DNA from: Crocinitomicaceae bacterium
Lineage (GTDB): Bacteria > Bacteroidota > Bacteroidia > Flavobacteriales_D > Crocinitomicaceae
Direction of reading: 5' to 3'
DNA length: 64,000 bases
Assembly: GCA_023957475.1 (NCBI GenBank)
Contig: JAMLHA010000005.1
Span: 124,001-188,000, forward strand
The notes beneath the pieces were generated by a model. It was not told the origin of the DNA, ran no database searches, and was given only the letters and a program-made list of their open reading frames with translations. A program made the position numbers and the translations under genes. Positions 45,675 to 53,432 of this stretch are shown here, piece after piece; position 1 is the stretch's first letter; the number at the start of each line of letters is the position of its first letter.

Positions 45675-46349
45675 TTAAACAGCCAACATACACGCTTTGG
45701 CAAAAGTGTAAATCAATGGATGTGGCAGTTCTCGAGTAGAGGTAATTTGTGGACAATAACTACTTGCTACAAAAAACTTGTGCTTTTTCAAACTGATAAT
45801 TTCAGGGTCCTCAAACTGGTTGTATGCTTCAATATCAATAGCTGATTTTAATAGTTGTTCAATTGCTTGTGGGTAAATGCTATACCTCGAAGATGACAAT
45901 TCATACGTAGAGTGGTTTTCAAACAGTTGAACGAACGCTTTGGAGTGGGGAACAATGTGAATTTTTTCAAATTTATTACCAAGCACTAAGTTTTCAGAAA
46001 TCAATTTTGTCTTTTCAGTATTGATTGGACTGTTGTTGAGTAGCACTTCCACAAGTGATTTAAATCCTTCGCCTGTAATTAGTACAGGGATATTCAGTTG
46101 ATAGAGACCTTTTATTATTCCGTGTAAAAAAAAGATGTTACTAACGGGACCGGGAGCAATCCAAACACCATCGTATTGTTCTAATTGATGAGGCTTTAAT
46201 GTTACCGCTTCTGTTAGTCGAATCCAATAATAATTGATGTCCACGTCAAGAAAAGCGCCAGCATGATCCAACGATAAATTTGTAGCTTGGTGAGAATAAT
46301 AAGTAAAATTATAATCACCAATTACAGCTATTTTTATGGCGTGACTCAT
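45675..46349 (-). CDS. GATase1-like protein of the CTP-synthase C-terminal-related family, nucleophile missing
   Basis: A 224 aa protein starting IAVIGDYNFTYYSHQATNLSLDHAG, like proteins labelled CTP synthase C-terminal region-related (seleno)protein. It has a class I glutamine-amidotransferase fold: YDGVWIAPGPVSN (oxyanion strand), then PVLITGEGFKSLVEV where relatives have PFLG.C.G.Q; the nucleophile position is Gly93. The C-terminal ELPHPLIYTFAKA matches the family end. Without Cys or Sec it should not hydrolyse glutamine and may have become a binding or regulatory protein. I see nothing around it that tells its role. Confidence 0.75.
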   Translation of the reverse strand: MSHAIKIAVIGDYNFTYYSHQATNLSLDHAGAFLDVDINYYWIRLTEAVTLKPHQLEQYDGVWIAPGPVSNIFFLHGIIKGLYQLNIPVLITGEGFKSLVEVLLNNSPINTEKTKLISENLVLGNKFEKIHIVPHSKAFVQLFENHSTYELSSSRYSIYPQAIEQLLKSAIDIEAYNQFEDPEIISLKKHKFFVASSYCPQITSTRELPHPLIYTFAKACMLAV

Positions 46350-46380
46350 AGAAGAGTTTCAGACACCGTTAATGCCTGTT

Positions 46381-47013
46381 TTATCTTTTATACCAACCGG
46401 TATAGACAGCATCAGTAACAGTCATAGAATCAGTTACATAATTCTGTGTAACAACATCCAAGTGGGTATTGTAAACTTTTGTTTCAAATTCTACTTTGTA
46501 TTTTGCGTAATCACCTGATTCATCAGATTCTATAGCCATTTTTGTATAATTGGCTGTTCCGAATGTTTTTGATTTCCACTCTTTACCAGCTCCATCTGTG
46601 AATGAAAACGAAAACCCATTTAATCCGTTGGCGTTAAACAAAGGCGATAAGTTTAATCCTGACTGATAAAAACTTTCAAATGTTTGAACGGATGGGCGCT
46701 CAGAAGCATTGGCATCAAACACAATACAACCATGAGCAATGTTTACTTGCTGTGAAGAATTGGATGATGAAAAAATGGAATGGTAGATAGCACTATCCAA
46801 AGCATTTGCGTTGATGATTAAATCGACCCCAGAAGCACCTGTGTATCCATTTACATTTTGAGTTAGTTCAACGGCTGTACCGTTGATTTTACCATAAAAA
46901 TGGTTTTTTAAATCAACTTTTGGCGTTGGTGCTGGTATGATTTCTCTTTTATTACAAGAAAATAACGCAACTCCAATCATTAAAACAGCTAAGGGTTTAA
47001 ATATATATTTCAT
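46381..47013 (-). CDS. predicted lipoprotein of unknown function
   Basis: A 210 aa protein with a lipoprotein signal (MKYIFKPLAVLMIGVALFSC; Cys20). The mature part begins NKREIIPAPTPKVDLKNHFYGKINGTAVELTQ and is beta-rich. No motif is recognised. It probably faces the periplasm or surface. It lies 31 bases from the GATase-like gene, same strand, possibly co-transcribed. Confidence 0.72.
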   Translation of the reverse strand: MKYIFKPLAVLMIGVALFSCNKREIIPAPTPKVDLKNHFYGKINGTAVELTQNVNGYTGASGVDLIINANALDSAIYHSIFSSSNSSQQVNIAHGCIVFDANASERPSVQTFESFYQSGLNLSPLFNANGLNGFSFSFTDGAGKEWKSKTFGTANYTKMAIESDESGDYAKYKVEFETKVYNTHLDVVTQNYVTDSMTVTDAVYTGWYKR

Positions 47014-47116
47014 TTGTACAACTATTTAATTATCATAAGTTTTCAAACACAAAGGTGTAAGATATTTAGTAAAGATACGAATTTTTTTTAAAAAAGTTGC
47101 GTGTAAATGAAAATTC

Positions 47117-47437
47117 TTAGGCTCTGATCAGTTTTTTACCGCTTTCCATTGAAAATATATTTAAATCAATCGTACTGTCTTTTAAGTTTTTTGACTCAAA
47201 AATGGTCTGACTGTATTCTGTAGTTAATTGGTCTTCAATAAATAAATCAGCGACTTCAATTCCTGGGTTTTTTTGCTGTAATTCATTGATTAATAAGTTC
47301 AATTCAGAAAATGAAACATACAATTCTGAAACGTAAGACAAATGTTGTTTGATTGTTTTGCCTTTTATTAATACTTTCGTGTCGCTGTTATCGAAAAGAA
47401 TCGTATCAATGTTGAATGCTGTTGAATGTGTTCTCAT
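47117..47437 (-). CDS. small protein of unknown function
   Basis: A 106 aa soluble protein (MRTHSTAFNIDTILFDNSDTK at its start) with no signal peptide and no recognised motif. The central part (SYVSELYVSFSELNLLINEL) is helical; the ends look beta-stranded. It is divergent from the alpha/beta hydrolase, with a 19-base dyad in the shared upstream region (47482-47500), so both may answer to one regulator. Confidence 0.6.
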   Translation of the reverse strand: MRTHSTAFNIDTILFDNSDTKVLIKGKTIKQHLSYVSELYVSFSELNLLINELQQKNPGIEVADLFIEDQLTTEYSQTIFESKNLKDSTIDLNIFSMESGKKLIRA

Positions 47438-47481
47438 GGCTTTTCTTTTTATTAATTAACACTGCAAAGTTCTATTATCAG

Positions 47482-47500
47482 AACGTAAACTATTTACGTT
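47482..47500. promoter_or_regulatory. operator-like dyad between divergent genes
   Basis: AACGTAAA-CTA-TTTACGTT: perfect 8-base arms with a 3-base spacer, 45 bases upstream of the gene ending its leader at 47437 and 19 bases before the hydrolase ATG. The form suits a dimeric repressor or activator site. Confidence 0.45.
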
Positions 47501-47519
47501 GTAAAATAAATTTAAAAAA

Positions 47520-48281
47520 ATGGCAACTTCTGCTTTATACCATAAGTTAATTCCCCACAATGGTCAAACAGACAATCCTGTGCTTTTGATTCACGGTTTT
47601 TTGGAAAGTCACACAATGTGGTATGATATTCCTTTGGAAAAATTTAATCGTCCAATAGTGTTGATTGATGTACCGGGATTTGGTAAAAGCGAGTTGTTGG
47701 ATGATAAAAAACCGTCTATTCACTATTTTGCCGAAGCAATTTATGAATTGATGGAGTTGTATCAATTTTCTGCTTTTTCTATCGTTGGTCACTCCATGGG
47801 TGGTTACATCGGTTTGGAATTGTTGCAAATTACGGATAAAGCCCAAAAGCTTCTTCTGTTAAATTCCAATTTCTGGCAAGATTCAACACTAAAACAACGC
47901 GATAGAATACGTGTTGCTGATATTTTGATTCAGCACAAAGATGCTTTTATTGTCGAAGCTATTCCGAATTTATTTTTAAACCCAGCAAATCATGCTTCTG
48001 ATATTAAGAAACTTGTTAATGAGGCAAAAAATGGAGTAGGAGAGTGGTATGCTTATGCTTCATTGGCAATGAAAGACAGAGCTGATTTTACCAATTTTCT
48101 AAAAAACAATCCCGCTCGATTCGACATTATTCAAGGGAAAGAAGATGCTTTGATTCCGCTCAATACAATGATGCTCAACTGTGAAGGTTGGAAAACGCCG
48201 TACATTATTGAAAATTCGGGACACATGTCGCTTTACGAACAAAAAGATGAAGTTGTTAAACTGTTAATGGAGTTGATTTAG
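47520..48281 (+). CDS. alpha/beta hydrolase
   Basis: A 253 aa serine hydrolase. The oxyanion motif HGFLESHTMW lies near residues 24-33, the nucleophile elbow GHSMGG holds the catalytic Ser (about residue 92), IIQGKEDALIP carries the acid region, and the catalytic His is in ENSGHMSLYE near 233. The closest look-alikes are MhpC/BioH-type esterases or C-C hydrolases; the substrate is unknown. It is a single gene between divergent and convergent neighbours. Confidence 0.9.
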   Translation: MATSALYHKLIPHNGQTDNPVLLIHGFLESHTMWYDIPLEKFNRPIVLIDVPGFGKSELLDDKKPSIHYFAEAIYELMELYQFSAFSIVGHSMGGYIGLELLQITDKAQKLLLLNSNFWQDSTLKQRDRIRVADILIQHKDAFIVEAIPNLFLNPANHASDIKKLVNEAKNGVGEWYAYASLAMKDRADFTNFLKNNPARFDIIQGKEDALIPLNTMMLNCEGWKTPYIIENSGHMSLYEQKDEVVKLLMELI

Positions 48282-48288
48282 ACTTGAC

Positions 48289-49530
48289 TTAAAAAAATCG
48301 GCAGGCAAAAATCGCAGTATCATCAACATAAGGCAAATCGCCTTTCCATTCTTCTAATTTAGAGAAAACAAGGCCATTTAGGTCGTCCATACTCAACGCA
48401 TAAAATGAATGAATGGTTTTTACCAAACGATCAATGCCGAATTGCTCTCCAGATTTGTTTTCCAATTCAACCACCCCGTCTGTATAAGAAACAATGGTGG
48501 TATTGGGTTTTAAAACAACCTCTCCAACGTTAATAAAAGGCAGTTCGTCAAACATTCCAAGTCCAATTGTGCCTTCATCAAGCATGGTAACTTCTTTTTT
48601 GGCTGTTGTCATCACCGGATGATTGTGGCCAGCATTGATGTACTTCAACACCCGGGTTTTTGAATTGTAATGGGCAATGAAAAAGGTAACAAACTTCTCT
48701 CCTTTTGCACTTTTCATTACTTTTTCGTTGAGCTCATTTACCAAAAAAGGCAAATCAAATTTTTGATAAATGAACAATGTCCGCAGTGTTGCTTGAAAAT
48801 TTGCCATTAGCATAGCCGCACCAATTCCCTTTCCAGACACGTCGCCAATACAAAGTATGTATTCATCGTTTCCAAGTGGTATAAAATCGTAGTAATCACC
48901 ACCCACCTCGTGTCGGGGAATGTATTTGGCAGAAATATCCATTTGACGATTTGATGGCAAATCGGCAGGGAAGAGTAGTTTCTGCATTTCACTAGCAACC
49001 TCTAATTCTTTGGTTATCCTTTCTTGAATAACACGCTGTTTTGCCATGATTTTATTTTCAATTGCAACAACAATAATGTTGGTTAATGTTTCAATAAATC
49101 CCAAGTTGTTGTGCGTGTCTTCTCGGTAAAAATCAATGGGTGAGTTGACTTTCATTAAAAGATATGCCAATGCTTCGTCTTTGTGATAAACGGGAATGAT
49201 GATGTCAAATTCGCGCAACACATCGGAAGTAGAAGAATAAATAAAAGTGATGTCCTTGAATCGAATTAAATCCCTTTCTACATCAATATTGAGGAGTTTT
49301 CCACGAATGCCGTTTTTTACCAACAATCTCCAGCTTTCATCTTCTTGTCGAGCAAATAAAATAAAACGAGAAAAGCCCAATTGCTCCTTCATAATAAACG
49401 AATAGATTTCTGTTAGCTTATCAACACTTACATTCGCGTTGATTGCTGTCGTAATCTCTAAGAGAGAATTGAGTTTAAAATCTTTTTGAAACAGTTGTGT
49501 TTCAAGCTCGTTTATTTGTTTATCATACAT
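48289..49530 (-). CDS. SpoIIE/PP2C-type serine phosphatase with N-terminal GAF-like domain
   Basis: A 413 aa signalling phosphatase. A coiled coil (1-25), a GAF-like domain (about 30-160) and a linker helix precede the PPM/SpoIIE domain (about 190-413): DISAKYIPRHEVGGDYYDFI, CIGDVSGKGIGAAMLMA and YTDGVVELENKSGEQFG supply the metal-binding Asp residues. Such enzymes dephosphorylate anti-anti-sigma (STAS) proteins. An RsbW-like kinase is encoded at 25964, but no STAS protein is in the window. It overlaps lpxD by one base (TAATG), so the two may be co-translated. Confidence 0.9.
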   Translation of the reverse strand: MYDKQINELETQLFQKDFKLNSLLEITTAINANVSVDKLTEIYSFIMKEQLGFSRFILFARQEDESWRLLVKNGIRGKLLNIDVERDLIRFKDITFIYSSTSDVLREFDIIIPVYHKDEALAYLLMKVNSPIDFYREDTHNNLGFIETLTNIIVVAIENKIMAKQRVIQERITKELEVASEMQKLLFPADLPSNRQMDISAKYIPRHEVGGDYYDFIPLGNDEYILCIGDVSGKGIGAAMLMANFQATLRTLFIYQKFDLPFLVNELNEKVMKSAKGEKFVTFFIAHYNSKTRVLKYINAGHNHPVMTTAKKEVTMLDEGTIGLGMFDELPFINVGEVVLKPNTTIVSYTDGVVELENKSGEQFGIDRLVKTIHSFYALSMDDLNGLVFSKLEEWKGDLPYVDDTAIFACRFF

Positions 49531-50456
49531 TACAATCGATTCAATAAATCGGGTAATTTCTTTAATGCAGCTACCTCTCTAAATTTTGCTTTTACTTCGC
49601 CACAAGGGCTTCCAAAGTAGGTTTTTCCAGCTTCTAAATCCTTGCCAATACCAGATTGAGCCAATACGGTTACACCATCGTTAATAACAACATTTGCCGC
49701 GCAACCAACCTGACCCCAGAAAGTAACTTTATCTTTGATAATTACACAACCAGCAATGCCAACATTGGCAGCAAACAAGCATTCTTTACCAATTACGGTA
49801 TCGTGTCCAATATGCACCATATTGTCAATTTTTGTGCCAGCACCAATTTCGGTATTTCCAGAAACACCAGCATCAATAGTACAATTAGCACCAATTTCTA
49901 CATTGTCGTGAATGTGTACCCAACCACAAGTGTGCATTCTGTCATATCCCGATGGTTTTTTCTTGTAATAAAAAGCGTTGAAACCTATTGTTGTATTTGG
50001 ACCAATCACAACATTATCGCCAATAATTGTTCTATCCAAAATCACTGCACCAGGATAAATACGCGAATTTTTCCCAATGGTAACATTGTTTCCCACAAAT
50101 GCATTTGGATAGACAATAGCTGTTTCATCAATTTTTGACGTGTTGCTAATGGCTTGTGTTTGCTCGATAATGGGTGAAAAATGACGGGTTAATTTATTGT
50201 AATCATCAAAAGGAGCAGCAGAAACAATCAATGCTTTTCCTGCTGGACAATCCACTTCTTTGTCAATCAAAATAGTTGTTGCCGCACTATTCAATGCTTT
50301 GTCGTAGTATTTTGGATGGTCCACAAAAACCAAATCACCAACAACTACTTTGTGGATTTCATTAATTCCTGAAACAACATGATTTTCGTTTCCAACAAAT
50401 GAACAACCAATTAAATCGGCTATTTCTTTAACAGTATAATTTCTGCTTAATTTCAT
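49530..50456 (-). CDS. lpxD: UDP-3-O-(3-hydroxyacyl)glucosamine N-acyltransferase (LpxD-like)
   Basis: A 308 aa left-handed beta-helix acyltransferase of lipid A synthesis. The N-terminal uridine-binding domain (1-100; YTVKEIADLIGCSFVGNENHVVSGINEI) leads to hexapeptide repeats (about 105-275; VYPNAFVGNNVTIGKNSRIYP). HIGHDTVIGKECLFAANVGIAG contains the expected catalytic His. Bacteroidota often have a second LpxD-like gene of this length apart from the lipid A cluster, and this one stands beside a phosphatase, so it may be that paralogue. A -7 element (TAAATTTG, minus strand, 50476-50483) lies 20 bases upstream. Confidence 0.88.
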   Translation of the reverse strand: MKLSRNYTVKEIADLIGCSFVGNENHVVSGINEIHKVVVGDLVFVDHPKYYDKALNSAATTILIDKEVDCPAGKALIVSAAPFDDYNKLTRHFSPIIEQTQAISNTSKIDETAIVYPNAFVGNNVTIGKNSRIYPGAVILDRTIIGDNVVIGPNTTIGFNAFYYKKKPSGYDRMHTCGWVHIHDNVEIGANCTIDAGVSGNTEIGAGTKIDNMVHIGHDTVIGKECLFAANVGIAGCVIIKDKVTFWGQVGCAANVVINDGVTVLAQSGIGKDLEAGKTYFGSPCGEVKAKFREVAALKKLPDLLNRL

Positions 50457-50475
50457 ACAATGATCCTTAATGTAA

Positions 50476-50483
50476 CAAATTTA
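50476..50483 (-). promoter_or_regulatory. -7 element upstream of lpxD
   Basis: TAAATTTG on the minus strand is an exact TAnnTTTG match; no TTG partner at 17-23 bases. Confidence 0.4.
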
Positions 50484-50618
50484 CGGTAAAAAAAAGATGA
50501 ACGAAATAGGTTGTTAGAATGTTTTCCGCTAAGAATTGTTAAAAGCGTAAAAATGGAGGTAAAAATAGTTCCGTCGGTGCGCTATCTTTGTAGAATTAAT
50601 AAAAACCCTTCTCAAAAA

Positions 50619-50636
50619 ACCCCGTACGTACGGGGT
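50619..50636. repeat. 18-base perfect palindrome
   Basis: ACCCCGTACGTACGGGGT, much GC-richer than its surroundings, sits between lpxD and the GNAT gene, 25 bases past the stop of the latter. It may serve as a terminator stem (six A precede it, giving T's on the minus strand) or be part of an interspersed repeat. Confidence 0.5.
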
Positions 50637-50661
50637 GACACCTATGTAACCGTAACATCAG

Positions 50662-51117
50662 CTATTTTACCAATACCATCTCAATATGTGGAATACCGTC
50701 TTCATCATACGGTTCACCAACAATAATGAAACCTAATTCTGTATAAAATTTCAGCAAATAAGTTTGTGCGCTAATTCTAATCGTATTACTTGAAAATAAA
50801 CGCAAGCAATTTTCAATACTATGTTGCATCAACGCTTTGCCAAAGCCATGTTTGCGGTATTTGTTGGAAGTTAACACTCTGCCAATGGAAGGCTCTTTAT
50901 AAGAAATTGATGAAGGCAACAAACGAGCATAAGCAACGATTTCTCCTGAATTGGAAAGCCGACCAATAACATGATGTGCAACTAAATCTTTGTCGTCAAT
51001 ATCTTGATAAACGCAGTTTTGCTCTACCACAAAAACATCCGAACGTAGTTGCAACAATTCGTACAATTCTTTAGTCGATAGTTCGTCGAAATGTTTTATT
51101 TCCCAAGTCAATTCCAT
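50662..51117 (-). CDS. GNAT family N-acetyltransferase (ElaA-like)
   Basis: A 151 aa acetyltransferase. The start (WEIKHFDELSTKELYELLQL, then RSDVFVVEQNCVYQDIDDKD) is the ElaA signature; the acetyl-CoA loop is VLTSNKYRKHGFGKALM (R/Q-x-x-G-x-G/A type). It ends IVGEPYDEDGIPHIEMVL, also ElaA-like. Substrate unknown. A consensus promoter is present at 51161-51191. Confidence 0.93.
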   Translation of the reverse strand: MELTWEIKHFDELSTKELYELLQLRSDVFVVEQNCVYQDIDDKDLVAHHVIGRLSNSGEIVAYARLLPSSISYKEPSIGRVLTSNKYRKHGFGKALMQHSIENCLRLFSSNTIRISAQTYLLKFYTELGFIIVGEPYDEDGIPHIEMVLVK

Positions 51118-51160
51118 CGTTCGAAATTAATGAATACCCGTTGTTCATTTAGATAGAAAG

Positions 51161-51191
51161 CAAATGTATTAAAATAAAAAAGATTCCTCAA
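51161..51191 (-). promoter_or_regulatory. predicted promoter of the GNAT gene
   Basis: Minus strand TTG (51189-51191), 20 bases, TACATTTG (51161-51168). Predicted start near 51155, leader about 38 bases. Confidence 0.55.
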
Positions 51192-51364
51192 AAACATAAG
51201 CAGTTTTATCGAATGAATAGTTCTTTTTATCCATCTGATCACCGTTCATTTCGAACCAATGAAGTTGGGGAGAAATCTTTCGTTTAAATTTATTGATTAT
51301 GCTATATTTATTGCTAATGTGTTGTTTTTCAAGCCTAAAAGAGTTGCTTTTTGAGACAACTCCT

Positions 51365-51896
51365 TTAGATTGTTAATTTCCCTATTGTTGCACCAGACCG
51401 CCAATCATAACTCAAGTGTATCAAACTTTGAGGATTAATATAATTGGCTACAGACATGCCTGTTGCATTTGTACCAAATGTATTACCCAATCCCATTAAA
51501 CCAAAACCCTTGATTCGTCTTTGCAAGAAACTCAAAGCGGTTGTTTTGCCCTGATATTTGTCCATTTCCACCCCATACAATATGGGTTTCATTGCCACCG
51601 TTGTTATAAGAAGTAAATAAATCCAAATTTCCATCTGTAGGAAATGGCGCTTGGTTTACAATCCGCAACCCATCACCAAAGTTGCCAGAAAAAGAACTCA
51701 AGGCATTGCCTGTGGTGAATTGAGCACGGAAGGTGGTGTTTGTAAAAATGTTAATTGGGTAGTTGTTGTAGGTGCCAAAATTATTGCCAAATACACCACT
51801 ATTTAAACTACCATTAGAATACCAGTAAGTTTGCCCCCAACTTTTGGAAGCACTAAGCAGTAAACAAACTGCTAATAATTGTATTTTACGTTTCAT
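51365..51896 (-). pseudogene. frameshifted secreted protein of unknown family
   Basis: Two overlapping frames make one protein. The first (51483-51896, 137 aa) has a signal peptide (MKRKIQLLAVCLLLSASKSW ending SWGQ) and reads to NQGFWFNGIG then stops. The second frame continues NTFGTNATGMSVANYINPQS and LIHLSYDWRSGATIGKLTI to 51365. Removing one G from the GGG before the stop (minus strand ATTGGGTAAT, near 51485-51492) joins them into 176 residues; the total of 532 bases is one more than a multiple of three. It may be a true mutation or a sequencing error in a homopolymer. The next gene upstream is a T9SS type B protein 14 bases away. Function unknown. Confidence 0.65.
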
Positions 51897-51910
51897 GACT
51901 GTTAAGATTA

Positions 51911-52954
51911 TTACCTTATCAGTGTGATGAAGCCTTTGTGTGTTTGTGTTTTGTTTCCTTGTAGTTTTTCCGTAAGCAGGTAATAATATACTCCGTCAGG
52001 ACAAAATTCTCCATTTTGGGTAGTTCCATCCCATCCGTTGAACCCTTCTTTTGCAGAGAAAACCTCGTTACCCCATCGGTTCAGAATATGCACCTCCACT
52101 ATATCCCCACCTGTTATCCATAAATCGTTTATACCGTCTTTGTTCGGGGTAAATACATTGGGAATATGTATGGGTGTCTGTTGTACAGAAAAATCATCTA
52201 TAAATAGATAGACCGTTTTATGAAATGGAAAGCTATCATTCACTTCTTTGTAGGGAAACCCATCTTCGGGGTAAAAATTCCCCACAATTACCCATTGCTC
52301 GCCTCCCTTTGCCACATATTCCCCCTGTAACAATTGCCAACCTGCCGTATCGGTAATGTATTCGTTGCTCACCCAGTCGGCACTCATGATGTGCCATAAA
52401 GGGGTGTTGCCATAAATAACAGAATCATTTACAAAATGTACACCCAGTTGATTTACGGTGATGTTGTAATATGCTCTTTCTGATTTATTTGCATAGAAAG
52501 AAAAAGTGTAACGATTTCCTTTTTTTAATGTTTCTGATAACTTGATTTGAAAGAATTCCCTATAATCACCTATTAATTTCCCGTCCGCTTGGTATGATAA
52601 TGTCATAACTATACCTATAAAAGCGTCGCCTTCTTTTGCAGTTTGATAGGCAAAACCTGTATTAGGAACATTCGCATTGGAATTTATAGTTGCACAAGCA
52701 TTGAAATAATCCGGAGAATAAGTACAATTTAAATCGCTTGTATTTGCACAATTCGGGTTAAACACGTATTTGCAATCTTCCACATTGAAGGTTCCTATCG
52801 GGCAAGTATAATACTCCTCAAAGCTTGGGTTCATTACCAAGTTTTGGGCATTGAGATGTAAGCACACAAAAATAAATGTAAAAAACACAAAGGCTTTTCT
52901 CCCCAATTTATAATCGGGACTGAACAGTTTTATGTATTTTAAGTTGTTCAGCAC
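51911..52954 (-). CDS. T9SS type B sorting-domain (CHU_C) surface protein
   Basis: A 347 aa exported protein. An N-terminal hydrophobic segment (about 19-36, ending LNAQ) acts as signal peptide; MLNNLKYIKLFSPDYKLGRK before it is unusually long, so the start may be internal, though no other Met precedes the hydrophobic core. The N-domain (NLVMNPSFEEYYTCP) is a carbohydrate-binding-like beta-sandwich seen in such proteins. The C-terminal 90 residues are the gliding-motility-associated CTD: IPNVFTPNKDGINDLWI, ILNRWGNEVF, GWDGTTQNGEFCPDGVYYYL. It should be secreted by the T9SS and displayed on the surface. Confidence 0.9.
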   Translation of the reverse strand: MLNNLKYIKLFSPDYKLGRKAFVFFTFIFVCLHLNAQNLVMNPSFEEYYTCPIGTFNVEDCKYVFNPNCANTSDLNCTYSPDYFNACATINSNANVPNTGFAYQTAKEGDAFIGIVMTLSYQADGKLIGDYREFFQIKLSETLKKGNRYTFSFYANKSERAYYNITVNQLGVHFVNDSVIYGNTPLWHIMSADWVSNEYITDTAGWQLLQGEYVAKGGEQWVIVGNFYPEDGFPYKEVNDSFPFHKTVYLFIDDFSVQQTPIHIPNVFTPNKDGINDLWITGGDIVEVHILNRWGNEVFSAKEGFNGWDGTTQNGEFCPDGVYYYLLTEKLQGNKTQTHKGFITLIR

Positions 52955-53105
52955 TTGATAAGAATTGTTTAAATTGGCTTTATGCCATAAAATAATAAAC
53001 TCTGCTTTCTAAAATTACTAAAGCCAAAAACAGGAAAGGGCTTGCCTCTGAGGAGGTCTTTTAAACTTTAACAATTTTTTAGTAAATACGTTACTTCTAA
53101 TGTAT

Positions 53106-53113
53106 TACCTTTG
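53106..53113 (+). promoter_or_regulatory. -7 element of a possible small RNA
   Basis: TACCTTTG matches TAnnTTTG; no proper TTG lies 17-23 bases upstream. A terminator-like hairpin follows at 53144-53186. Confidence 0.35.
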
Positions 53114-53118
53114 CCACG

Positions 53119-53186
53119 ATATAGAACGCAGAATTTATATCATGGGAGGTGGAAGGGCAGTATTTGTTTTTTCATCTCCTTTTTTT
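53119..53186 (+). ncRNA. candidate small RNA (about 65-70 bases)
   Basis: Inferred from a -7 element (53106-53113) and a downstream intrinsic terminator whose stem is GGAGGTG (53145-53151) / CATCTCC (53173-53179) with seven T (53180-53186). No gene on the plus strand precedes the terminator, so it does not serve a known transcript. A 40 aa frame starting at ATG 53142 also exists but looks unlike a protein. The rest of the gap 52955-53432 shows two dyads (listed) and nothing else. Confidence 0.35.
53144..53186 (+). terminator. intrinsic terminator-like hairpin
   Basis: Seven-pair stem (one G-T) with a 21-base loop and a T7 tract, in the intergenic region upstream of aspS. Confidence 0.5.
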
Positions 53187-53275
53187 AAAACCAATATACC
53201 AAATTTAAACTATTATTTCGAAAAAAAATCAATAAATGAATATTTTGTGCTTCTAGATGAATAGTTTAAATTGTT

Positions 53276-53291
53276 GCATGAATATTCATGC
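53276..53291. promoter_or_regulatory. 16-base perfect palindrome upstream of aspS
   Basis: GCATGAATATTCATGC, a possible regulator binding site about 140 bases before aspS. Confidence 0.35.
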
Positions 53292-53355
53292 TTAAATCTT
53301 TTTCAAAATAGAATTTGGCGTAGCCGCTTGTACGTTTCGGATGCAATCAAATTTG

Positions 53356-53388
53356 TAAATATTTCATTCATTTGCAATGAAATATTTA
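53356..53388. repeat. 13-base-arm inverted repeat upstream of aspS
   Basis: TAAATATTTCATT (53356-53368) and AATGAAATATTTA (53376-53388) are exact complements around a 7-base loop, ending 44 bases before the aspS ATG and just upstream of a -7-like TAATTTTG (53408-53415). Confidence 0.45.
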
Positions 53389-53432
53389 TTTATCTCTTTC
53401 TTATTTATAATTTTGTATCAAAATATTAAAAC

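Noticed and set aside
49656..50138. 160 aa plus-strand frame opposite lpxD
   Set aside because: Asn/Ile/Ser-rich mirror of hexapeptide repeats, not an independent gene.
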